The notes: generated by a model from the letters alone, not told the origin. DNA of 64,000 nucleotides from Chelonoidis abingdonii (GCF_003597395.2 NC_133773.1:66898560-66962559), one strand, 5' to 3'; numbered from the stretch's first letter, positions 35,756-49,389 are shown. A program made the numbers and translations.

Positions 35756-36250
35756 ACAGCCTAGTGGTTAGAGCACTGAGCTGAGGTGTGGGAAACTCTG
35801 ACTTCAATCTCCATTCTTCTTGATGTGGAGCAGGGACTGAACCCCATTGTTTCAGGATTTGAACTGGGCTCTCACCAGAGTGCCCTACCCAGTGAGTTAT
35901 AGAGCCATGTGTAGGTATAAATGTGTGTATATTAAATAAATTAAAAGTGGAACAGCTTCAGCAGGATCCTTTGAGAGAGACCCACACACCAATAGCCGGG
36001 TGGTTAGGGCACTCATTCAGAAGGTTGGAGGCCTGGATTCAGGTCCTTACCAAATCAGGGATTTGCAAACAAGTCTCCCAAACTAGAGTTGCCAATTTTG
36101 GTTGGACATATTCCTGGAGATTTAATCATGTAACAATCTTAAATTATACATTAATCTTTAGTTCCTGGCGATTCCAAGCCAATCCTGAAGTATTTCCAAT
36201 CCTACAACATCCCAGGTGAGTGCCCTAATCGGTGAGACTTGTCTGTGTGT
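35756..36250. repeat. Two tRNA-like foldback units
   Basis: Unit 1 (35756-35905) has CAGCCTAGTGGTTAGAGCAC, resembling a tRNA A box, then GACTTCAATCTCC, resembling a B box. It is followed by an inverted arm ending AGTGCCCTACCCAGTGAG. Unit 2 (35990-36240) has GGGTGGTTAGGGCACTCATT and GGATTCAGGTCC, and its inverted arm is CAGGTGAGTGCCCTAATCGG. Between the arms of unit 2 sits another small repeat (36083-36204). The two units look like successive copies of one tRNA-derived palindromic repeat. They are not tRNA genes: no cloverleaf or acceptor pairing can be drawn. Confidence 0.6.
36083..36204. mobile_element. Small MITE nested in the second foldback unit
   Basis: Starts AGAGTTGCCAATTTTGGTTG and ends with ATTTCCAATCCT, roughly inverted. 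The interior carries TTCCTGGAGATT and, facing it, CTTTAGTTCCTGGCGATTCC. It interrupts the tRNA-like foldback repeat. Confidence 0.55.
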
Positions 36251-36560
36251 GTCATTTTTTTCATGAGAAAGAGCTGATGTGGCTTAGGCACCTAACTCCA
36301 GGAGAATTCCAAGCATAGGGAGGTGCTTTCCTCCTTGTCAATCAGGTGCATGAGGCCGAGATCAGAGGAAGCTGAGCTCTTAAATCTTGTTGTATAATCT
36401 GGGCCCTAAGCGTGCCCTTTTCCTCTGAAATACAGTCCTGCTTAGGTGATTCTCTGCTCAGTATGCAACCTGTGGGGAGCCTGGGCACCTAACTCAAGGG
36501 TGTGAATTCCACTAGGTGAAAGGCTGCCTGGGGATTTAAGTATTGCAGTGCCTAAGTTTC
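36251..36560. repeat. Possible DNA-transposon remnant adjoining the foldbacks
   Basis: Contains GGCACCTAACTCCAGGAG near 36286, GGGCACCTAACTCAAGG near 36483 and CCTTTGAAAATCTAG near 36560, phrases found together in a reptilian repeat I cannot name. Boundaries are approximate. Confidence 0.4.
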
Positions 36561-39500
36561 CTTTGAAAATCTAGATTGCAAACCCTTAATGTTTGCATTC
36601 ATATACCATTTTGTGTGTTCATAGCACTATGAACACACTAGACATTAGCTCACAATATCCCTGTCTGACAAGTAAATAGTCTCATTTACCAGATGAGGCA
36701 AATGAAACAAAAATAATTGTATAAATATCTAAAATCTGGTGCCTAGCCACTATGATGAGTGGTGCTCTAAAAACAGATAGATGATATACAATTGCATGAA
36801 AGTCTCAATTTTAACTACAACTTGAATTAAATGAAATTTTCCTGATAGCAATACAGATAATATATAGACAAACAAATAATGTAGATTTGCTAGTGGACAG
36901 ATTTATAGGAAAAACTCAGTTACTAAAATTGGTTCATTTTTAAAATTTGTTATTTATGTTGTATATATTCATTAAGTGAAAGAATAGCTCCTTTAATAGC
37001 AATAGTCCCCTGAGTTTGATTGAGCAATTAATTATAATCTGCATGATTGTTATATTTTACTTTCATTTAATTTACAGTTCTTTTAATGGGTTCCAAATGA
37101 CCCTACACGCAGATCCTTATTAAAAGTGACATCCACAAAGATAATCTGCTACTTCTTCCTGGTTTTATAAAGCACTTAGAAAAATGAGGATTATTTTTAC
37201 CATTCCAGGTTCTGAAATGCAATAAGGCAAGAACTTGAGCTTTATTCCTGAAGGCCAAACATATGCAAGAACAGGTAATGAGATAAACTATATTAGAATT
37301 CAGTTTTCACTTTGTGTTCAGTTTCACAGAGTAGAGAATAGATTTTCCAGAGCAAAGCAAAGTCAGATAACAAAAGGAAACTGACAGCACTTACACAGCT
37401 ATCTGGATGCTATTCAGATCCATATTTTCTCTTTAGTCTTCGTATATTCATTCAAGAAGTTTCTTTCTTTTTAAAATTACTGCTTATTTTGTGGCTTAAT
37501 GGGGCAACCATAAAATGGAGAGACTAGAGGTCCACTTCTTTGAAGTTGTATTGTACCCTTGTGAGATTATGCTTGACTGTAAAAGTCTCAAACTTTAGGT
37601 TCTAGGAGAATAGTCAGAAAGTAGAAGTGGGCCTGAGCAAAAAAATTTTTTCGTGGACTCAGATCTACACATCACCACGAATTGCAGGGGCAGGTGGGAG
37701 GAGAGTGAATGTAGGTTTTGGTTTAAGTCCCTCTCTATTATAAATGAAGGTTCTCTGAACCCTTCAGTGTTCAGCTGACTTGATCCATGAATTGGAACTG
37801 GCTTTCACAGACACTGATGCTTGGCCAGACTATGCAAGTTCAGGGAGAAGTTCAATACTACTGGTCACCTTCCTCCATACAGCCAAGGCACTCCCATCTT
37901 ACCTTTTGATGTCTTTAGCTTCAGTCTGCCTCATGTGTACCATGTCTTCCTGGTGCCAAGTAGCCAGCTCTTCCCTCAAAGTGTGATCAAGTGGCCATTT
38001 ACCCTCTTGCATGGTTTTCAGTGAGCCATTTATTATGCCTCGCTTCCTTCCCCACAATATGCACAAAATCTTCAGCAGCAACGTAAGGCTGATATGCCCC
38101 TGAGCTGTGCAATGAGAGGAAAATCAATCTTATTCCAGCTTCTGTCTGATGCCTTTACTGAATTACCTGTACGGATTAACTGTCATGCATAGGATTACAG
38201 GGTAAAACTACCGAGGTTACCCAACAAGTACATGTTAGGATTTATTGGGCTTCTCCTTCCTGGTGATAGGGAATCCTGAGGCTGTGAATCCCCATTAGAG
38301 ATTGTTGAAAATCATTAGAGAAGTTGTTTGCTGACAGATGCTGTAGTGCTTCTCCTTTGATTGAGGGCACTAGGCCACACCTGGGAAGGCCTCTGCTCTC
38401 ATTGGGGCATCCATCCAGCATCCTCTAATGGGTCAGGGCAATCAGAGGAGGTTGCTGGCCCCAGCATGATGCAGGACTGAAAGACATCTAAGATTAAACT
38501 GAAGATTTCCATTTCCTGCAAGGAGTGGTGCTGGGGTAGATAAACATGGGCTGATAATAGCTGAGTATTTTCCACAGCATGAACCGAGATACAAATTACA
38601 ATGGAACCTGATGTATTAGTGTATTTCCACTTAAAGAGGCAAATTCAGAAGTTATGGTAGGTAGCAGTATTTACCCTACCTATGACTTACTTGCACCACT
38701 ACCAATTTTTAAGGGAGTCTAAGTTAGTCTAGAGTGGGGGCAGCTTTAATTTATATCTTCTTCCAGCTGCTCAGTGTGTAACTCAAAATGAATTTGATTT
38801 CTGTATGGATGGTGGAATGGAATGGTTGAGGGATCTAACTTCATATATCACTACTGAATTTGTCTCTATATGGATGCTGTACTGTGTAGATAGCTCCATT
38901 TACTAACTACTTCCTGTAGCAGAGGCAACACATATGGGGGGTCACCTTCCCCCTGGATTTTTTGGTTGGCTTGAACTGAGCATGTTCAGTAACATCTGCT
39001 GCAGCCACTGCTCTTACTCTGCCCACCCACTATCAGCAGGTACAGGTCATCTCTGTTCCTAGTGTCTGTCTTCATGTTGGCTTTTTTCTCAATATTGTCT
39101 TTGTACTGGGCTGTGAAGGGTCTACTCAGTGTTCTGTGGCGTTTAACAAGAGATGTACATCCATTGTATGCTCTAGGTGGACTTCAGAGGAATTTAATCA
39201 TGTCAGAATGTGACTGACTTAAGGAGAAGCCATTTTCTTTTTGTCAGCCCAGTGGGAGTGCAATGGAGGATATCTGTCTGTCTATTTCAAGCTAAACCTC
39301 AATGAATATGCTGGGTAGGGACAGAAAAAAGTGTTGGTTAAATCTGAGAGAAACATAGCATTTATCTGATTTATGTTTTGTTTTATTTTCTTAAGTTGCT
39401 GTGTTTCTGGTCCATTAGTACCAAAAAAACCCCAACCACCTCAAAACAAGAAAATAAAAAACCTACCTTCCCCAGTTTTGGCTGGAGAATTTTTAGAACT

Positions 39501-40360
39501 GTCTTCCGGTGGAAGGCACCAAGGGAATTCAGCTCCTTGGTTCATTCATGCAGGACATCATAACACTGTTCTAGGTGTAGATTTTCAAAGATTTCTGCCT
39601 GAAGTCACAAAACATGGGCTCTGGGTGATATTCCAGAATGAGAGCGTTTATACTAATACTTGGAAACTTTTGTCTATTTTTGGCAACTGTACTGCATACA
39701 TCGCACATTATATAGCCACTGGGCTTTTGCTGCTGTCTGTCTTAACTGCATTTTGAAAGACTGCTGGCTGTGAATCAACTTTAAAAATACTTCACTGAAA
39801 GTGATGGGCAAAAAAAAAAAATCTTCAGTGCTTCAAAATGGCTTTTTGTTTGACTGGAAGTAAAATTTCAGTGTTTTATACACCTGGAAAATTTTGTACT
39901 ACAGCAGAAAATAAAAGCATCTTGCTGTAGAATGTAACGAGAGACTGGCATTTAATATTGACACATTCATAGAATTGCATCAGGTCCTCCTGTGTCTGAC
40001 TGAACTGTTTATGTGCATGTGTAAACTGATAACTTACAAACACCTACTTCCTCAGCCTTGTTGAGGTAATCAGCAGCTGTCTGTAGTGTATTATACAGTC
40101 AATGAGCAGGGTGTCATCTTTCTCATCCCTTTCAAGCTTTGATAAATAACAACATATTCAGCTAAATTCTGCCCTTCTGTGTAGTCCATTGAAACAATAA
40201 AAAAAAAACAAAAAAACAAAAGACAACCCACTCAGTCTAGTCACTTCTGATGAAGGGAGGTAGAAAATATATATCTTTACTGGACATGTAATAATTTTAG
40301 ATGATCTGATATCACAGTAACAAGGATCTAGATAAGATAACTGATCAACTAGGCTTTTGC
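36561..40360. other. Intergenic, nothing recognised
   Basis: About 3.8 kb without a recognised gene. The frame at 39373-39756 (127 codons) begins in a hydrophobic stretch but lacks any conserved motif, a splice context or a promoter, and overlaps a second frame at 39378-39563. I treat it as chance. Confidence 0.45.
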
Positions 40361-40477
40361 AGCCAAATTCTGTGCACATTTAAAGCCCTAAAATCAATGG
40401 TTTCTACTCTGAGTTATACCTTTGCAACCCAATTGAGCCATTGGGGTTGCAAATACTACTAAGGGCAGAATTTGGCT
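40361..40477. mobile_element. MITE with 12-bp perfect inverted ends
   Basis: AGCCAAATTCTG at 40361-40372 faces CAGAATTTGGCT at 40466-40477, a perfect 12-bp inverted pair. The 117-bp unit has the typical interior AAAATCAATGG. Confidence 0.78.
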
Positions 40478-42654
40478 CCTTATCCTTGGTTAATCATCTA
40501 TGTCCTTATTCAGTATCCGTCACCATAGTATCTGCATCACAAAGAATTATAATTATAAAGAGGTAGGTATATCCTTGGGTCTGGCCAAGATATGATCCAC
40601 ATAGGCTGTGGAAAATATGGCTTAAAGCCACATTTGTATTGTCCTAATCCTGGGGATAACAAGGGGCTTGTTTGGCAACTGACCTAAATTTGAGCAGTCA
40701 CAGGTTAATATCATTCCATGGTCAACCTTATTAAATTCTGTATGGGTATATGGCCCTAGTCCATGATCAAGAGTAGATTATCTATCAGTACTGCTGGAAT
40801 GGTGCCTATTCTATGGCCTGCCTATGGCATGATTAGGAAGGGTTCAGATCACTATCAATATCCTAGATGAGCTAGCATGGACTCTTAGTGAACTCAGCTT
40901 GCTCAGGAATGGAAGGTTAGATACTGTTGGTTGTAAAAGGCATGACTTGTTGAGCAAGCAACATAGAGGCAGATGTTTCTCTTTGCTTATATGAGCAGAT
41001 GCCACAGATCCCAACCACAAGAGCACAGAAGGCAGGAGTGCCAAGTTCTTCTGATCCTACAAACTCCTCAGTGCTTGTTCTATGCTCTTAAGGCTCCATA
41101 GATGGGAAAGGGGGCAAAAATGCACATTGCAGAGAGGCTCTGGCCAGTCTCACTATTCAGCCATTCTCACCACACAATCTGAAGTACAATCCAATGTAAA
41201 GTAATGCTAACTGAATCAGCATTAATTTGTGATCCTTCCTACTCCTTGGGTGATGCAGTGGTCAGCAGCTGGTAGGAGAGCCCTTGGATTTCTCAGGAGC
41301 AAGATGTCAGGCTTGGGTGGAAAGAATGGTGTTTTATACCAGTGTTTTAACATTCACATATCTTGTCTTGCCTTCTGCAGGAGGGTAACATCACCTCATA
41401 TACTCAACAGAAGGAGTACAAACTTGCTGAATTTCCAGTCCATATGCAGGTTCTCTCTAGTTAGAAGAACACTGGGCCCTTCCTGCCTTCTTCCTACACT
41501 TCCAAGTGTTGCATAGGGATCTAATGACAGAAATCCATTTGATATTAATGGGAGTGAGCACCAGTTCAACCCTTCTGTATTGATTTGAAAATATAAGTGT
41601 TAAAGAGGTGCTCCCTTTTCAGTTATGTTTAATTAGAGATGGTTGAAAACTATTGTATTTCTCCTTTAAATATATTGAAACAGTTTGTTTTCATTATACA
41701 TTTTATTTAATTGAAAAATAAAAGATGCTTTTCAATAACTGTTACAAATATTTTTTTTACAAACAAAACATTTCCATTTAATCAAAGACATTTTATCTGA
41801 CAAAACTTCCATGAAAAATTTCCAGCTAGATCTAATTATAATTTATCTCTCTTTAATCAGTGGATGCAAAAAAGAGCACCTCAGAATTCAGAGCATTTTG
41901 AGCACTTGATGCTCCATGAGCTTTTACAGTAAAAAAACACACCATACAAATGTTTGAGAGCTGCGAATATTGAAATAACCTTCTTTGCTTATCAAACATT
42001 TTACCCATAGAGCTAAGTGAAATGTAGTAACCAGTGGCAACACAACTACAGCTGTAGCGCAGGCAAGTATGCTATATAATTTCAGTCTCTGTGGTGGCAA
42101 CTGGTTCCTGTGCATATCTTGCTCTGCCCATTCATGGGAACCAGCCTCACTGTAGCTAACAAAATTAAAACAAAAATGCTGCTATTGGCTGAACCTTAGC
42201 ATTAGACCTAATCAGAAAATAGAAATTCTGGCATTTTGCAATATATTTTTCTTTCAAATCAGAACTAAAATTTCTCATGGAACAGAAATTATTGTGAACT
42301 AGTGAAATGTTTTGATAGGATTAAAACATTTTGTTCTGATAACATCAGAACATTTTAATATAAAATACAAGACATAACTATAATAAAATATTTCACTGTC
42401 AAATCAAAGTGAAACATGCCATTTTTGAGATTATGAAAACAAAATGAGAAATTAAAATGATTCATTTCTATCAAAAATAATCAAAATCCCATTTTTCTGC
42501 AAAACTTTTTGAATTTGATGAAACTGCATTTATGAGGGAAAACACTTGCATGAAAATTTTGCCAATCAGCTCTACTTAGCACTACATTGCTACAAAGCTA
42601 AAGGCTGTGTAACTGATAGAATTTGATCTGAAGAGTCCAAGGTTTTGTCTACAT
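40478..42654. other. Intergenic, nothing recognised
   Basis: No gene or repeat family recognised. AT-rich with many short self-complementary AT stretches. Confidence 0.45.
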
Positions 42655-42965
42655 AGAGAAGTTAGTGTGGAATAGACTAGAGTGCGAGTGCACTAGCTAT
42701 CCCTTTTGGTCCTGCTTTGAGCAGGGGGTTGGACTAGATGACCTCCTGAGGTCCCTTCCAACCCTGATATTCTATGATACCACACTACCTCCCCACAGGG
42801 ACACTCTTGTTCACACTAAGGCTATGTTTACAGTTGGATTTGGGGTCTCAGTTCCCAGTTTGCATAGACATGAGAGCTGCTTGAGAGCTAGCACACTAAA
42901 AATAGCAGTATTGCCAGGGTGGCCCAGGTGATGACAGGGGATAGCCACCTGAGTACATACCAGCC
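42655..42965. mobile_element. DNA transposon fragment interrupted by a CR1 end
   Basis: Left part has GTCTACATAGAGAAGTTAG and right part (42820-42965) has GGCTATGTTTACAGTTGG and GAGCTAGCACACTAAAAA, related to the fragment at 18370-18640. A CR1 3' end (42705-42780) lies between. Termini not resolved. Confidence 0.5.
42705..42780 (+). mobile_element. Severely truncated CR1 3' end
   Basis: About 75 bases reading GGGGGTTGGACTAGATGACC, then CTCCTGAGGTCCCTTCCAAC and ending in ATTCTATGAT, the 8-bp tail unit typical of CR1. Truncation this severe is normal for CR1. Confidence 0.88.
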
Positions 42966-44017
42966 AGGACTTCTAGGTAATAAAATGAATAAATATATAC
43001 CATACTCATTATCTTGATCAGATTCCTAGATGGCGGGGGGGTACCTGAACATGTGAATAAAAGGAGCATGTGAGTTGAAGCTGGAAGCATGAGGTGATTG
43101 AATTGAGCGCATGTCTACAGAATATGACATTTCTGAAGCATGTAGGAGCTGTGATGAAAGATAGATATGAAGAGTGAAAAAGAAAGCAGCAGAACTCCAG
43201 AGAAGTCAAGAGAACAGCGGTCACTGGGGAGATTGCGTCTTTGAAAGTTTAAAGCTGGGAGTTCAAAAAAAAGAGAGAAGGAACCATAGGAAGTTAGAAA
43301 CTAAAAGCTGCAGGATTTGGAGAGCGCAGCACTGTCATGAATAGGGATGTGCAAACCTCAGACAGAGATTCAGCTGAACATACTGTACCTAACTGAGCTA
43401 AACACCGATTAAGCTGAAATGTCATTCTGTAGGTTTAGTTTAGTTTTGGGACTTGGTGGTCCCCAATAGGCCTGGCTTTAAATAAATATAAAAATAAATA
43501 ATCCAAAACCTGGTGAGCTTCTACTCTGTGTACAGTAATAGAGTTGCTCCAGTTTTACCCTACATAACCGAGCAGAGTTGGGCCTGGTATTCTTTAAAAA
43601 AAGATGACTCAGCTTCTTCACACAATTTCTGAGTTCAAATTAGAGAGTTTCTTATATCAGTTCTGCTGAAGCCAATTAGTTTCTCTGTCCTTTCCAGACC
43701 CTCTGCCACAACTGCAGAGTGCATAAGCAGAGGGGAAGAAAGTCTGAAGGCATAGTGAAGGAGCAGATGGTAGTAGGGAACAGTGGCAAGCGGGATGGAG
43801 GAGAATGTGTGAAATGGACAGTGAGGAGACAGTGTGGAGAGGGAAGAAGCTGTTGGTGGCACTAGAATTTGGAGAAAGGAAAGGAGGAAGATGAGTATAT
43901 GCATGAGGCTATGTGAGGAAAAGAGGGAGAAAAGCTTTGAGGCAAATGGCTAAATAAGAGTAAAGGGGGACATTAGGTCTTTGATCTGATACAACCACAT
44001 AGAAGTGTGAGTAGTTT
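42966..44017. other. Intergenic, purine-rich stretches
   Basis: No gene recognised. Purine-rich sequence at 43250-43330 and 43720-43960. Confidence 0.45.
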
Positions 44018-44228
44018 ATTCATAGATTCCAAGGCTAGAAGGGACCATTGTGATCATCTTGTCTGACCTCCTGTATAGCACAGGCCATAGAACTTCCCCA
44101 AAATAATTCCTAGAGCAGATCTGTTAGAAAAACATCAAATCCTTATTTAAAATGGTCATTGATGGAGAATCCACCACTGCCCTTGATAAATTGTTCCAAT
44201 GCTTAATTACTCTCGCTGTTAGATGTTT
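44018..44228 (-). mobile_element. CR1 LINE 3' end, antisense
   Basis: Plus strand reads TTCATAGATTCCAAGGCTAG, AAGGGACCATTGTGATCATC and later GATGGAGAATCCACCACTGC. On the minus strand this is the ORF2 C-terminus (peptide order SPSL-like then the stop region) and 3' tail of an older CR1 subfamily, as at 9735-10110. Confidence 0.88.
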
Positions 44229-46145
44229 ATGCCAGTAGACAGGGTATGGTGTGTGTGTATGGGGGGGATTCTAGGCTTAGAAAAGGGAAGGGAAGTTCTG
44301 TTGGCTGCCATTGGGGATGAGCTCCTCATGGCCGAGTGGGAGGCAGAGAGCTGCCCTGCCCTGAGCAGTTGTGTGTCTCTTAGCCAGCTTACAGGCAGCA
44401 ATGGAAAGCAGGAAATAAAAGATGGTGCACATCCTAAACCCTCCCCAGAGCATCTGACCTTCAGAAATAAAATTATGAAAAGGACAGTGTCTGTATTCTG
44501 ACAATGAAATGGATCAGCTTGGAAACTCCAATTCTATCTAGCAAGTGGGAACCTTGTCAGCTGGGACTTTTAGAACCAGTCTGAACAAAACAGTAGAAAC
44601 TGTACAGTTAAGAGCAATAGTGCAGTGGCAGTATATTGTCTAGATGATCTACCAGGTATCTGTCTACTCCAGTTTCTATTAGTCTGTTTTTAAGTTGCTC
44701 TTTAAAATTTGGACAGATAAAATTACATAAAGACAAGCTGTTGCTCCAATATAAGCCTTACAAATGTATTAAATTCATTCACCTGTGTCACAGATCACTC
44801 CACAGTCCAAATTCTGCCCTCACTTACATTTATGCATTGCCACTGAAATCAATGGGATAGCTTTAAATAACTTTATTCATATTCACAATAATACAGTGCT
44901 TGTTTAGGAACAAACTGCATTGTGTATAGAATCCTAAAAGCAATAGGGGATTTACTGTCCATTATCCCAATTTTTGAAGGAGTACTGTAATAAGTTTAGT
45001 AATCGAACACAAAATTTGCTCCATACAGTACCCAATGCTATTAAGTGATGAAAGACCATCTCCCAAGCCCTCCTAACAAGAATAGCCATGGTAAGCCTGT
45101 GAATCCCTGAGGGGGTGAACTGCCAGAGTAATGGTCTCTTTCTTAAGTGGTTCTGTCAACTGATCCCTTCCTTGAGTTCCTGTTGACTTGTATCTTTATA
45201 ATCATTCTCTCATCTGTGTTAGCAGGCTGCACATGGATGTTGTACCGCCACAGCACTAATAGATTGGTGAGGCTTCTGACAAGTTTAAATTTAGAGGACT
45301 GTTTTTCTGGAAAAAAAGCCCTAGCCCTTTGAATCTTTATCTAGGCTCCAAAGAACATGAGCCCATTATCCCTTTAGTTATCTATACAGCATGTTCTTTT
45401 TTTTTAATAGAAGCTAAATATTGTTATAGGCTTCTCTGTTGCCCTCATTATTTGTATACTTTTTAAACATTTGGCTGAAAAAAGCTCATTCCTCACAAGA
45501 AATAAAAGCCATTCATTCCTGGGTTTGAAACTCAAAATCATTTGAAATGTCAATTATGTCTCACAGAGGGACATATTATCAATCATTAAAGTCTAACAGA
45601 ACTCTGGATCTAATGTATAAACTAGGCAACAATAAGAAAGTTCCAAAAAGAAAAAAAAAAATCATTGTGGCAGAAGATTAAGCCATTTTAGTTAGCAGCA
45701 TGAGGACTCAGTATGGGGACAATTCTGATCCTTACTGTTGCTAACTTCTAACATGACCACTGGCATAAGGAAATACAATAGCAAGGTTTTTTTTTCATAA
45801 TTATTTTAGAGCTAGAAGGATATAGAGTTTGTGTCACAAGAAAAGGAGCCACTATTTCCTCTCTCATATAGAGCTGCCTCACAGGGACAAATGGCACAGA
45901 ATATTATTAGAGGTGGACAGCGTAAGGGACTGTGATGATGGGAGGGGAAGAGCATCATATTAATCCATCTGCTTGTTTCTCACAAGGATAGAGAGTGATT
46001 AAATTTTCTGACCTCATCTGATCTCATTTAGTCTCCAATCCAGCAAGGTCCTTAATCGTGTACTTCATTCTAAGCACATGATTACTCAGTAACACGACAG
46101 CAGTGCGACTCAGGAGTAACACTACTGAAGTCAGTGCTACTACGC
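44229..46145. other. Intergenic, minor MITE traces
   Basis: A half MITE (CCAAATTCTGCCCTCACTTA) starts near 44808. Poly-A at 45649-45661. No gene recognised. Confidence 0.45.
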
Positions 46146-46385
46146 TAAGAAGATATCTACATTTAAATCACTACAGTAGCACAGGTACAATGCTGCAGCT
46201 GCGCCACTCTTGTGCTTCATTGCAGACACTACCTACCCCAACTGGAGGGGTTCTCTGAGAAACGGTAGCTAGGTTGCCAAGCTAGCACTGTCTACACTGT
46301 GGGTTAGGTCTTTATAGTTATGTCTCTCAGTAGTGTGGATTTTTCACACCACTGAGAGACATAGCTATGCCCTTGTAAGTTCCCA
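46146..46385. mobile_element. DNA transposon with terminal hairpin
   Basis: Contains ACCTACCCCAACTGGAGGGG, GGTAGCTAGGTTGCC, CTGTCTACACTG and a hairpin at 46319-46363. The hairpin stem arms TATGTCTCTCAGTAGTGTG and CACACCACTGAGAGACATA pair at 18 of 19 positions. A diverged relative without the intact hairpin lies at 49390-49605. Confidence 0.72.
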
Positions 46386-49300
46386 GAAACCAGCCCAAAA
46401 ATTTTTTAGAATCAGGCCTTTAAAAGCAACAACAACAACAAAAAGACAATGTCCATTACATTTGTAAATCATTACTCATTTGGCCTCCTAAATAACTCTT
46501 TGTTAACCATAACAGATTTAACATTTTGTTAACAGAGAGACCAAATTCTGTCTACTTGTGTGCATAGCTGCATACCAGAAGGTCAATAAAATTATCCCCT
46601 GCATCTTTTGTGCAAGATAGAAGATGGGCACGCTATCCTGGTCCTCCAAATATTTGTGACGGTCATACCACAGATCTCACTGCAAACCAGGGGCTAGAAA
46701 GGAGCATAATAAATCTTTAAAAAAAAAAAAATCCAGTGATGAGGTCTATGTTCACACATGCAAAAACCTGGAGCACATAATGATCCCTATGTAGAGCTTG
46801 CCCATGCATTTTATTCATGTGGCAAAGGGACAAATCATGGCTACCTCAGGTGGATTATTAGACAGGGTGAGAAAGAGACAAGGCATGAAGTCACTTCTCT
46901 TCATTCACCCATCCAGGTGGCAACCACAGTTCTACAAGCAGTGTTTACTGACTGCAAAGCTGGATCAGGCAGCTGGCACTGCCAACCCAAATGGGACATA
47001 AGTTGTTCGGTAGAGGACATAGCCAGGGCACTTACACACAGTCTAGTAGATGAAGTCTGTCACTGGGGAAAGACCATTTAAAACACTCTACTGTGGAGCA
47101 CATTCCCTCCAGTGCTTGTGTAGGCATGATGCTTCCCTTTGCCTTATGTCAGTAGTATGCTGCTGGCACTCTGCGTCATTAGATATAGCCCCACTGCCTT
47201 TGATAGCCATAATTTAGTCCCTAGTTTAGATTGCATACTGTGTATAGTATCAGCTAGAATATTAGTAGTTGTACATCAGTTCTGCGTTTGCATCATACAT
47301 TATGGGCCAGGTTGTGACTGAGCCTTGCAAGGCTATGGGGAGGAGGAGAGGCTCAGGTAGCCTTCCCCCGGTTATGTGCTCGGCACGATGGCCAATTGCA
47401 GTCTCTGCGGTCAGGAGAATGCAAGGATGCACATCACCCCAAAAGGCAGAACCACTGTTCCATCCCACTTCCACACTTCTCTGTAGAAAGGGTAGGTTGT
47501 GATGGAGGGAGCAGGCAGCATCCTAGAGAATGAGGTAGCCTGAGCAATCTTGTAATCTTAATCCCATTAAGGGAGGCCTGTGTCTGCTAAGGACACAAAC
47601 CCATCCTGATTTTCTTCTGGAAGAGGTATCTGAGAAATATGAAAATGATGAATATTGAAGAAAACAGAGACATGAGATAAAGAAAAAAGTAAAAAACATA
47701 AATGTCCTCTGGCACAGTGACATTCAATATCAGGTCAACTGTCACCTAACCTTTAATTAAGTCTCATTCTGTGGGACTTGATTACTGAACAACTTGCCAT
47801 ATGAATCCTATATCTTACTTTTGTCTCAGGTCTTTATATTTCTAATATTGTCTGTTACATTGAAAACTTTCTAATATAAGTAACTAAAACTGCTGATGCA
47901 AACTAAAATATTGTCAGTTGATGACAAAAATGTATCCTATTTTATCAGAACTCAAAGAACCCTTGAATGAGTTAGACACAGTATGCAGGAAGATTAGTCT
48001 TTTATAAATGACATTTAATTTATAGTGGGATGAATATGGCATTTAAACAAACTAATTATTGCTATATCGTAGAGTTGAGAAAACCGGCTCCACAGCTAAT
48101 CTCTGTGGATTAACAAGACATTTAAAATGTACGTAATGTTTTTATGTGTGTTTTTTCTCCCCAGCATTAGGGTACTATACTTCATAATTTTCAGTGGGAT
48201 TTTGTTTTTGTTCCTTTAACAAGGAAGCCTTTATATCATTAGCACTAGGGAATTAAAAGCCTTCTTCAGTCTCTGAACAAACAGATCTTATTCCCTTTGC
48301 AAGCTATTAGACAACTTGTGTATGTATTTGTTTGATAATATTGAGAACAATTGCACTATAGAACATGCAGAAAGTTTAGTGTTACTCTGCAAACAAGACT
48401 TCCTGACCACCTCATGAGAATTTCTCCTCATTATTTCTACTTTTTTTTCACCACAGGAGGTTGCTGTTTCATCAGCTGCTCTGTCAGATATTGCATCTGT
48501 AAAAATTATTTTTTTTTCCCCTGGAACTCCTTGTAATAGCTAGATGGGACATTCTTGTTTCTGTTTAGTTAACATTTTAGATAAAGCTAATGAAAACTAG
48601 TATTAATGTTTGGCAATATCAAATAATGGGAAGACTATCTGATTGAAATAGCCACATGAATTTTTCCAGATCAAGTAGGAGCCAACATGAGCTTGAGCTG
48701 TGTCAAGTCTGAGAAATGCAATCATCCCAGGCTCATACCAGGAAAAGATGCCACAATATCATGTATTCTCTTTCTGTATAGAATGTTATCTGATAGACAC
48801 AGGAAATGTATGTAGCACTGTAGAAGACACAAAGAGCAGAACATCTGAAATCTGAGAAGTATGTTATAGAAGAGTGCCAGTTCTGCTACAGTTAAGGTTA
48901 AGACAGTGTTTTTTTGTTGTTAGTTTAAAGCTTGACTCCTGTAAGTGCTCTAAAATGTGTGGGATTATTTGGATTGCCTTGACATATATTGTGCCTCATA
49001 GGGGTGTAGGATTTGGTTACTGATCCAAATGTGGACCCATTTAACCATAGTGTTTCCAAAAGACAATCTGCCCCCCAAGAAAACAAATAGCTTTTCTTAA
49101 AGTTGACATGTTTTGGAACTTTTTTGTGCACAGATATCACATCACACCTGGTTTGATCTCTATCACATCAGGGTCTCAAATGCTTGAGAGTTATCCCAAT
49201 AGAGTGCACACTCCTCATTAGCCTCTTGGGGGAAGTCAAAGTACAACTTTATTAGCTGAAGAGTTTGGTTCTCCACTTGGGGGCACACCAAGCGGTTCTA

Positions 49301-49389
49301 AAGCTCACATGTGAAAGCTAGCTATGACTCTCAGGATTCAAATAGCTCAAGGGGGAATGTTACACCCATTGACCCTAAACACCATCCAG
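46386..49389. other. Intergenic, nothing recognised
   Basis: No gene recognised. The frame at 46758-47081 (107 codons) has no recognisable domain and no splice or promoter context. A MITE-like end, GGGCCAGGTTGTGACTGAGC, lies at 47304. Confidence 0.45.

Noticed and set aside
35756..35830. Candidate tRNA gene from A-box and B-box-like sequence
   Set aside because: No cloverleaf or acceptor stem can be formed. The layout is that of a tRNA-derived palindromic repeat.
46758..47081. A 107-codon frame considered as a possible host exon
   Set aside because: No recognised motif, no phased splice sites and ordinary base composition.
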